Source of the DNA: Pilatotrama ljubarskyi
Lineage: Eukaryota > Basidiomycota > Agaricomycetes > Polyporales > Polyporaceae
Assembly: GCA_022385805.1 (NCBI GenBank)
Contig: MU277769.1
Span: forward strand, 20,946 to 84,945
Direction of reading: 5' to 3'
Length of the DNA stretch: 64,000 nucleotides
This document shows, piece after piece, positions 57,201 through 64,000 of the stretch. The notes beneath the pieces are model-generated. The model was not told where the DNA came from, made no database searches, and saw only the letters and a program-made list of their open reading frames with translations. Position 1 is the first letter of the stretch. Each line of letters opens with the position of its first letter. The position numbers and the translations under genes are program-made.

Positions 57201-58888
57201 ATGTCTATCACATTCGTCACCAATCAAGAGACTTGTGCAACCCCGAACTGCCTGAGAAAAGGCCTGTCTCGTCTATGCACTCTCAGATTATGTGCGCCAT
57301 GCTGCCGCGCTCAACCAGGGTCCTGCGGCTTCAAGGACCATGACAAGACCCGGATGAAGCAAGATGCAGCCCATGCTGCTGCCGCCATCGCTCGCTACCA
57401 GCCTGTCGCCTCGCATGATCCTACGCAGCTTGTCCGTCCTAAGCCGTCAATCCCCCCCGTAGATCCAGCACCTCAGCATGCAGGGCCGTCCTGCGCTAGT
57501 GCCGAGGTTTGTGTTCACTCGCGAGCTTGTCAGGCTGGCCTCAAATCATGATGTTTTAACCTCTTCGCGTCCAGCCCCAGCGCACACCTCAAAGACACTT
57601 CCAAACGCGAATGGAAACATTGTTCCAGGATGCATGGAATCTCGCTCGGGACGCCAGGGACGCTCGGCTGAAAACTGTGGAACAGAAGCGCGCAAACGAG
57701 CGTGCACTATCGCAGGCGGTTACGGTAGTTTGCTGGTTAATGGTGCGTGCATTCAGTTCATCACGGGGACATCTCTCTAAATTCGTGCTTAAATTCGTGC
57801 CGCAGGACGGGCAAGCCCCGAAGCGGCACGCTATACAAGGCATTGAAACCTGGCCGACGCTTAACCTGGCGCAAATCCCTGACACTCTCAGCGCGCTCGG
57901 TCTCACAGACTCAGACCGGATTGAATTATATTTGATCGACTCATTCTCCTGGCAGCAGCACAGCGTTAACCATGTCTTTGAGGTCAAACCGAAGCAACTG
58001 CTTCTTCTTCGACGCGCGGGAGTGTCGCTCTGTCTCGATATCGACTACTATCTTGCGGAAGCACGTGGTCAACTGCAGCTTGTGAGCTCTCTTCGCACTA
58101 GCGCAACCGGCACGATCTCCGCTCCTGTGCCCGTCGTCGGCATGTCCCCACTTCCATCCTTGAAGCGCCAGCGGGAAGAAGACGATACGACAGCACGGCC
58201 CTCTGTGGTCGCTCGTATGGGCCTCGCTCATGTCAGTCCGCTTGCTGGGCCGGTCCTGCCTACAGCCTACAGTCCGCACCCAGCCGCCTCTGATCTGTAT
58301 CATCTACGGGCAGCTGTCTACTCTCCGCAGGGCTCTACGAGTAGCTCCAGTACTCGGACAACACCCCACCCGGATGCTTCTGTACCCTCGAGTCCAAGTC
58401 ATTCCGGGCGCTTCATGGACCTTTCTCACGCTAGCGAGCTTCAGGTCAGTCTCGGGCTCATGCACTCGGATCCTCCCGCACTTTCCTCGCGGTACTCTAT
58501 TCCTGCGCTTCCGACTCCCTTAGCGACTGCGGGTCTTTCTGTCCTCCAGGGGTCTATATTGTCTTCTCACACTGACACTGGTGGAAACTCGTCTGGTACT
58601 GTTGAACCCTGGCCTCAAGGAGTGTACGCCTGCGACATGGCTCGCGGCTTTGCTGCAATGGCTGCACTAGACGACAAGGAGTTCCCGACGCTCAAGGACA
58701 GGGTGGCGCTCGTCTTCCCCGATGTGAACTATGTCCACACAACCGCATATCGCCAATATCGTGCCTGGAAGCTTTCCGGGCCGAACGAACAAGAGGCCCT
58801 TCTGGCAGTCCCGCGCACTGAGGTCGGTCTGTGGGTTCGGCATCGCGTCAAACTCAAGGGCTGGTTGCTGAGCCGTCCGCAGAAGTAA
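57201..58888 (+). CDS. C-rich zinc-domain protein with conserved C-terminal region (Agaricomycete family)
   Basis: Exons 57201..57506, 57575..57742 and 57806..58888 give 518 aa in frame. The N-terminus carries a compact zinc-binding pattern: C-x4-C-x8-C-x4-C-x2-CC-x6-C-x5-H (residues about 12-46, from CATPNCLRKG to FKDHD). A helical, charged segment follows (FQDAWNLARDARDARLKTVE), then an ordered block around residues 160-230 (TWPTLNLAQIPDTLSALGL and DIDYYLAEA), a long Ser/Pro-rich spacer, and a conserved C-terminal block: YACDMARGFAAMAALDD, VALVFPDVNYVHTTAYRQYR and LWVRHRVKLKG. I recognise this N-terminal/C-terminal combination as a multi-copy family of mushroom-forming fungi of unknown function. 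The next gene shares the zinc domain. Confidence 0.75.
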
Positions 58889-59403
58889 GCTATTCGGGTG
58901 AGCATCTGCTTCTGACGTCAAAGTGCCATCACCACCTGAAGTGTCCATAGCCACGTCGCGTTGTCGTTGAGATCAGCTACCTCTCGTAACGGACCCTCAT
59001 GAGCTGTACTTATCTATTCTTCGATTTGTTGATTCCAGATTGTGTCGATGTATATACAAGATGTCAGTGCATGCAGACGATGGCAGGTCGACTGGCACAG
59101 ATCCGTTGTCGAGCTCAATCTGGCGAGACATCGTGACACTCGATATAAAGCTGGGTGACCTTCCAGCAGTGTGATACCCGGCCACCATCCGCTTCTCTGG
59201 TTCGTCGATGTGATTCCGGTGACGACGAGACCGAAGAGCCAGAAGATATAAAGCTGTCGCGAGGACCACCGTGTAGTTCCATTCCGCTGCGACACCCCCT
59301 CACTGCCCTAGTCCCCTTCCTGGTACCATCTTGCTGTACTGGCAACACCGTCTCGCTGCTCAGTCACGTCCACACTCCCATCTACTCATCCACTCTTCAC
59401 GTC
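58889..59403. other. intergenic, 0.5 kb
   Basis: Between the two zinc-domain genes. A GATATAAAG at about 59246 could be a TATA element for the gene starting at 59404, but it lies about 150 bp from the ATG. Nothing else noted. Confidence 0.4.
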
Positions 59404-60921
59404 ATGAACTCACCGGGCTGGGAGGATCCCATTGCTATACGGCTTGCTCGTAGCATCTGTGCCATATGCAAACGCTCGCTGAGGATCTACACTGCCCGCA
59501 CGATCAAGAACCGTGGGAGGGACTTTGTGGCGGTGCGTTGCAACTCCGACATGCTGAAGGTCGACTACTCACTCCAATTGGTGGACTTCAGTGCCCCTAT
59601 TGCCTGCTGCTGCCTGATTCCAGAGATCCACCAGGAGCAAAGCCACGGACTCGCTACTTCCAGTGGGTCCCCAGTCTTGTCTACGGGTCCTCCTCCTCCA
59701 GTGGCAGCGAAGACGGCTCGACGTGCTCTGGCTCTTCAAGTTCTGGGTCCATCTTGTCGTCTCACTCACAGTCAGCTCAGTCTCCCTCCGCCTTTCCCTC
59801 TACCAGTGTCCAGCCCACGCCCTCTTCCAGCAGCTCTGATAAATCTTTGGCGACATTGCCTAGCTCCTCGCAGACCCCGCTTCGCTGTGTCGTGTGTGGT
59901 ACTCTGAAGATGGGGAAGGCTTGTCAGCGAGGAGCATGCTGTGAACATTGTCGCGCTGCCGGGAGATGCTCTGCCCGCAACCACAATGTCTCTGCTTTAA
60001 CACTGGAGGCTGCTGGGCTCACTGCTGGAGATCTCGCTATCACCAGGGAGCATTCAACTCGCCCGAACACGCAAGGAGGTTCAGCATCACAGAGCGGAGT
60101 GAAACACCAGATCAGTGACAGCGACAGTGGTATGCAGCGCTCACGCAGTTAGGCCTATTGTTGTAAGCTCAAAGATCTTCACAGGCGTGGGAGCGAAACG
60201 ACCAATGCGCGAGAGCTCCCCTGCCCAACAAGAACCACCGAACAAGCGCATACGTGCTCAAAGTCCTCGCGCCTCTGTGCCGCCCTCTCCCCCGCCGCCG
60301 ATCTCCTACACAGAATGGCAGGACCAGATTGATGCTCATGCAGACGGGCTCCAGGCTGAGCAGGACACATGGTCGCTCTTAGCAGACATCGGAGCAGAAT
60401 ACCAGGCCCGGTTGTATGCACTGGAGGCAGCCCGGGAGGCACGCCGAGCGAAGGACCCATTCGACGAGGATACGGCCTCCGACCTAGACGCGGAACTCCA
60501 AGAGATACGTGATCGAGTGCATAACGACTTCGCCCGTGCCCAGCGCTCTGCCACCCCGGCCAGCCAGAGTAGTCCCTTCCTCGATGCCACTGGGCGCGCA
60601 GACCTCAAAGTCGTCCGCGCCCTTGTCGAGAAGATGCCCTCCGAGTCACCACAGCTTGGGCGATCCCGGACCACTGCCCGCTCGCCGTTAGCCACCCCTC
60701 CGGTCCCAGACCTGACCTTCACCTCTGACAACTCGCGCACATCAATGCAGGACTTGAGATCTGCAGAGCCCACCCCTCAGCGTTGGGCACCCACCCAATC
60801 GTCCACTGGAGGGAGGCACATGAAGATTGAGTGGCGAGTCGATATCGATCTCACGCTGGAAGACGACAGCGCCGAGGCTGTCCCTGCCGCGTTGTGCTAC
60901 ATGGCTGTGGGTGAGTCCTGA
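59404..60921 (+). CDS. GRF-type zinc finger plus C-rich zinc-domain protein
   Basis: Exons 59404..59532, 59592..60129 and 60185..60921 give 467 aa in frame. Spliced exons 1 and 2 form a GRF-like zinc finger: CAICKRSLRIYTARTIKNRG, then RDFVACPYC and RYFQW, i.e. CxxC, the basic NRGR-F core, a second CxxC and the FQW end. Known GRF fingers contact single-stranded nucleic acid. After a Ser tract comes a second zinc pattern, CVVCGTLKMGKACQRGACC through CSARNHN, the same C-rich/H domain as in the neighbouring gene. The C-terminal half is charged and helical (TEWQDQIDAHADGLQAEQD) with Pro/Ser stretches and one basic motif (NKRIRAQ). A GGGTGAGT near 60910 could be a donor, so the end may extend past 60921. 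Function unknown; nucleic-acid binding is likely. Confidence 0.72.
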
Positions 60922-61200
60922 GACTCTGGACGATTTGCAGAACACACTAGATACATTTACTCCACTGCTTCCTCTTGCCTTCGCGCCTTCCCTTGGTTTG
61001 TATACGTCGTCATCCGCTTTGTTGGTCTTCGACTTCATCGCTCTACCTATGTAATGTCTACCGAAGTCAATTTGTATCCATATTATAATTCCATATACCG
61101 AGTAACCTGACCGGCAGCGATGTCTGCTCAGTGCGGTCCCTCTCCTGGTAGCTCAAAGAACTCGGTCAACTTCCTGTGCTCCTCGCTGTGCAGGCTGCGG

Positions 61201-61490
61201 CTCGTCGACTCGAGCGCTGGGTCCAGTGGTAGAGCGTGAGCGACGTGGACGACTTGGCGCCGACGGATGGTCTTGAGCACGTCGACGTGCGAGACGTCCA
61301 TGATGATCGCGTCCTCGACGTCGAGCGTGCACTTCACGAGCCGCGCGGCGAGTCAGCTTCCTGTCTGTGGCTCGTCGACTCGAGTACGGGGTCCGGTGGT
61401 GGAGCGTGAGCGACATGGACGACTCGGCGCCAACGGACAGTCTCGAGCACGTCGACGTGCGAGACGTCCATGATGATTGCGTCCTCGTCG
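61201..61490. repeat. two tandem copies of a 170-bp unit
   Basis: CTCGTCGACTCGAG at 61201 recurs at 61371, and about 120 bp after each copy is closely similar (AGCGTGAGCGAC, GGACGACT, GTCGACGTGCGAGACGTCC). On the minus strand both copies read as [19 protein letters not shown]. The copies lie directly downstream of the truncated kinase and are fused to its frame. Confidence 0.8.
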
Positions 61491-61517
61491 ACTCGAGCGC
61501 AGAGTCCACGTGGTGGC

Positions 61518-61797
61518 AAGGTATGGCGGCTCGTTCTCGATCATCTCGATTGCCATGATACCGAGCGACCAGATGTCGACCTTTGCGCTGTACTCCTTTT
61601 GCTTCACGACCTCAGGCACCATCCAGTACGGCGTACCAACCATTGTCGCGCGCTTCGACTTCTGGTCGGTGAGCTTAGCGCAGAACCCGAAGTCGGCTGG
61701 AATATGGAAGTCAGTACTCCCCAGGACGGGTCGGGAATAAGAGGTACACACTGATCTTGACGTGACCCTGGGCATCCAGGAGGACGTTATCGGACTT
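61518..61797 (-). pseudogene. fragment of a PAK/STE20-family kinase, truncated at telomeric repeats
   Basis: The minus strand from 61797 reads [15 protein letters not shown], a 55-nt intron (61751..61697) with intact splice sites, then [39 protein letters not shown] and [20 protein letters not shown]. This is the catalytic core of a Cla4/Ste20-like p21-activated kinase from just after HRDI to subdomain IX. DFG is intact; the APE motif reads VPE. Everything N-terminal (CRIB domain, Gly loop, catalytic Asp) is missing: homology stops at the Lys codon and the next bases are CCC TAA repeats. On the 3' side the frame runs into a tandem repeat unrelated to kinases. It cannot encode a working kinase. 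Confidence 0.85.
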
Positions 61798-61823
61798 GGG
61801 TTAGGGTTAGGGGTTAGGGGGGG
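61798..61823 (+). repeat. telomere-type repeats, TTAGGG orientation
   Basis: GGG TTAGGG TTAGGGG TTAGGGGGGG on the plus strand: about three units of the fungal telomere repeat with the G-strand pointing right, abutting the kinase fragment. Confidence 0.85.
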
Positions 61824-62233
61824 AGTGCCGACGCGAAGCGTCGGCGCGACAGTAGTACTACGGGGGATGATAGGACGAAACAGCCAACAGGCTCGAGGGA
61901 ATCCCCCGAGCGACCTGTTTCGCCTTTATACGGCTCATCAGGGCTGCTTAGTAATCCGTACGAATCACTCCTTTGTTCCACTTTTAGGGCACGGATCAAC
62001 GTGCCGGGAACATAAGTCATAGATCATGACGAATCGGCCGCCGAGCGCGGAGCGCTCGGCCATGAGCAATTAATGCTACTGGTTCTGACTAAAGAGCTTT
62101 ACCAATCAACGGGTCTAGCCCGTGTCTAGGCCGTGTTGCGAACGCTGATGCAATATCGCACCATTATGACGTCACCTCCGGTCCGGACTTAGTGGTTATG
62201 AGCCAATCGTGCCATCGTTGGGTTGAAAATAGA
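61824..62233. other. 410-bp segment between facing telomeric repeats, with two hairpins
   Basis: No gene. Two similar palindromes: GCCGACGC-GAA-GCGTCGGC at 61827-61845 (8-bp stem, 3-nt loop) and GCCGAGCGC-GGA-GCGCTCGGC at 62040-62060 (9-bp stem, 3-nt loop). No homology to other parts of the window seen. Confidence 0.7.
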
Positions 62234-62269
62234 CCCTAAACCTAACCCTACGCTCGGTTACTAGGGTTA
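62234..62269 (-). repeat. telomere-type repeats, CCCTAA orientation
   Basis: CCCTAAACCTAACCCTA at 62234-62250, then after a short gap AGGGTTA at 62263-62269. The main block is in opposite orientation to the repeats at 61798-61823, so the two blocks face each other. Confidence 0.8.
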
Positions 62270-63420
62270 CATTCAGTGCTGATTGGCCTGTTATGGTAAT
62301 GGTTGCAGCACCTCTGCGGCCACTGAGAAGCTGTGTTCAGTGCACAGGCATACTGCGCACACAGCGCAGTCTCACTGGTGCATAGTGGCCTGCGCGCTGA
62401 ACGCAGCACACATGACGCTGCTGCGCTAGCGAACACGGTATCTCCAGTACCGAGGCAGAGGGTGCCCATCCCGGCTGCTCGCCCGCAGGCGGGGCAGCGC
62501 GTGCTGCGCCCTGAACGCAGAACCACGAGTGGAGGGTGAGCACATCGTTTACGTTATTGCGGAAATGAGCGCTCTCCCCCCAAGTCGGGCAGGTAGAGCG
62601 TGCGTTCAGGACGCAGGTTGGCAGGCACGCCGGAGCTTCTGCGTTCGCCGCACGATGCTGCACGGTGGCGTCCGCGGCGTAAACATGTGGTGCGCGGGAT
62701 GGTCATGGGCCTGCACGCAGCAGGCTGCGTCCGCAACGCAGGATCCCGCGGCGGCTGCGTGGGTAGCGCGAGGGGGAGATCTGCCGCGGCAAGGCATCCT
62801 GTGTACTGAACGCAGGACTGGCAAACTGAGCATGGTGACCTCGCTCACGGTTATCATGTGTTATCAAGTTGCGGTATTCTCGGGGCTCCGGATATGAGGT
62901 CCAATACGGATTCTCACCAGCGAATAGTCGAGAGGCGGGCCGTCTGCCGCTCCACCATCCGGACATGAATGGGGGACGGAGTGTATTCACCTCAGACCAG
63001 CGGGAGGTGTGAATGTCGCCCCACAGAATCTGAACGGCCTTCCAAGGTCCGGACATGCGGACTCCAACATACGGGCCCTTGAAATTGTTATGAGAGGGGT
63101 TCTGAGGTGTTGTGTTTTGTTTGAGAGGAAACTTCGCAGTTTCCTTGCCGCACCACACTGCGACATCACACACTAATCCGCTGGCTCTGTGACTGGTTTG
63201 ACAAATGGAAGGGATCCCAAAAGTCCGAGCACGCAGCATTAATGAACGGAGAACAACGGATGCATGTCCATGGCCCAACAAGAGCCCGGCCATGTCCCCT
63301 CTTCCTTTCAAGTGATATGAACAGTCGCTACGGACACCGTCAAACAGATTCTCGATTGATGTGAAACTCAAGAAGTGTTTCATTGTGAGGAGACCTGGCC
63401 GACATTCTGCCGATTCCATA
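62270..63420. other. intergenic, 1.15 kb, with dispersed CTGAACGCAG decamers
   Basis: No gene supported. CTGAACGCAG occurs at 62397, 62511 and 62806, and nine of its ten bases in inverted form at 62601-62609, all within 420 bp rich in TGC/GCA. The rest is plain. Confidence 0.5.
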
Positions 63421-63423
63421 CTT

Positions 63424-63430
63424 TATATAA
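63424..63430 (+). promoter_or_regulatory. TATA box
   Basis: TATATAA at 63424-63430, 74-80 bp upstream of the ATG at 63504. Confidence 0.5.
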
Positions 63431-63503
63431 CCACCAAGAGCGCACTCCGAGTCGACATTCCCCTCGAGATTCGCCAGCCTGCCCTCTCAGCCCCCCATTC
63501 ATC

Positions 63504-64000
63504 ATGCAGCCCGCTGCCGCCCCCACTCCCACATTGGAACAATACCTGGCTGGTGTCGGATGGCTGGCACTGAGAGATAGGACGTCTCAAACAGAGACCC
63601 AGAAGACCATGTCGCAGCTCGAGAGGATGAACTTCAAGCACTTGAGAAGGATCAGACGCAGGAGTCCGCTCCCCGCACTCGAGAGGCAGCGCTCGCAATG
63701 GCTCAGCAACCTCATGGCGAGCACGGAGCCAGTGGCCGAGGTCCAGATCGCCTGGGAGAGGCTCTCGCGGTGGAAGGAGTATTATGCGGAGAGCGAGCTT
63801 GAGAACCACCTCCACGGGGTCTGGGAGGCACTGACCAGGGCCCTCCCCATGACCCCACCACCAGGCCTGTGGCCAGACGACGTCATCCAGTCTCCGGAGA
63901 AAACTCTGTGCGCCCAGGCGGGCTACGTCGGCCCATGGGGTGGAGTCCGCTTTGATATTGCTCTCTTCTTAGGATATGGCGACGCCGACAGGATGTCGCA
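63504..64000 (+). CDS. 5' part of an unrecognised gene, open to the window edge
   Basis: ATG at 63504 after CCCATTCATC, with a TATA box 74 bp upstream, opens a frame with no stop to base 64000 (165 codons). It reads MQPAAAPTPTLEQYLAGVGW, then a basic helical stretch (LERMNFKHLRRIRRRSPLPA), a Trp-rich helical stretch (VQIAWERLSRWKEYYAESEL, then NHLHGVWEAL) and Pro-rich DVIQSPEKTL, with a hydrophobic patch near the edge (VRFDIALFLGYGDAD). Composition and periodicity are those of a real protein. I do not recognise the family. Confidence 0.6.
   Translation, partial: MQPAAAPTPTLEQYLAGVGWLALRDRTSQTETQKTMSQLERMNFKHLRRIRRRSPLPALERQRSQWLSNLMASTEPVAEVQIAWERLSRWKEYYAESELENHLHGVWEALTRALPMTPPPGLWPDDVIQSPEKTLCAQAGYVGPWGGVRFDIALFLGYGDADRMS

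Noticed and set aside
61824..62080. Helitron 3' end (terminal hairpin)
   Set aside because: The hairpins have the right size, but no CTRR end follows either one and no Rep/helicase sequence is present.

Overview
The window is nuclear DNA of a mushroom-forming basidiomycete (Agaricomycetes, probably a polypore). The grounds are intron-dense genes with mostly 50-80 nt GT-AG introns, Agaricomycete-restricted families (DUF6533, DUF6535, kinases with a helical adaptor domain, a C-rich 'CC-H' zinc domain), a basidiomycete-style WOPR regulator, and TTAGGG-type telomeric repeats. It is eukaryotic, so ribosome binding sites and operons do not apply. Exon coordinates were worked out by hand from splice signals, reading frame and family conservation. 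Names rest on motif recognition, not on searches.

Layout. 1-911: 3' part of an alpha/beta-hydrolase (+). 1.2-6.8 kb: two tandem DUF6533 membrane-protein genes (-) separated by a decayed copy of the hydrophilic repeat-protein gene that survives intact at 9.0-11.3 kb (-). 11.54-12.26 kb: a TIR-bounded element. 12.7-22.5 kb: a duplicated block made of two paralogues of an unrecognised family (12.7-14.1 and about 20.9-22.5 kb), an intact DUF6535 gene (14.5-17.1 kb), a detached copy of that gene's 3' tail (20.2-20.6 kb) and a broken WD40 gene (18.6-20.1 kb). 24.4-28.8 kb: a large TKL-type kinase (-). 29.0-29.8 kb: a Ser/Pro-rich protein (-). 30-40.5 kb: a gene desert. 40.5-41.8 kb: a WOPR (Gti1/Pac2) regulator (+). 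45.2-49.3 kb: the PMS1/PMS2 mismatch-repair endonuclease (-). 50.7-53.3 kb: a second DUF6535 gene (-). 54.7-56.6 kb: a mitochondrial ribosomal protein bL31m (-) beside a divergently transcribed conserved nuclear-type protein (+). 57.2-60.9 kb: two adjacent genes that share a C-rich zinc domain; one also carries a GRF-type zinc finger. 61.1-62.3 kb: a PAK/STE20 kinase truncated exactly at TTAGGG repeats that face CCCTAA repeats across about 410 bp. The window ends inside an unrecognised gene starting at 63504.

Housekeeping genes (PMS1, bL31m, WOPR) lie between lineage-specific families that show repeated local duplication and decay. The most unusual structure is the head-to-head telomeric array at 61.8-62.3 kb, joined to a kinase broken at codon level. 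The most interesting protein-level candidates are the kinase with a HeLo/MLKL-like N-terminus and a separate conserved C-terminal module, and the C-rich/GRF zinc-finger gene pair next to the telomeric scar.
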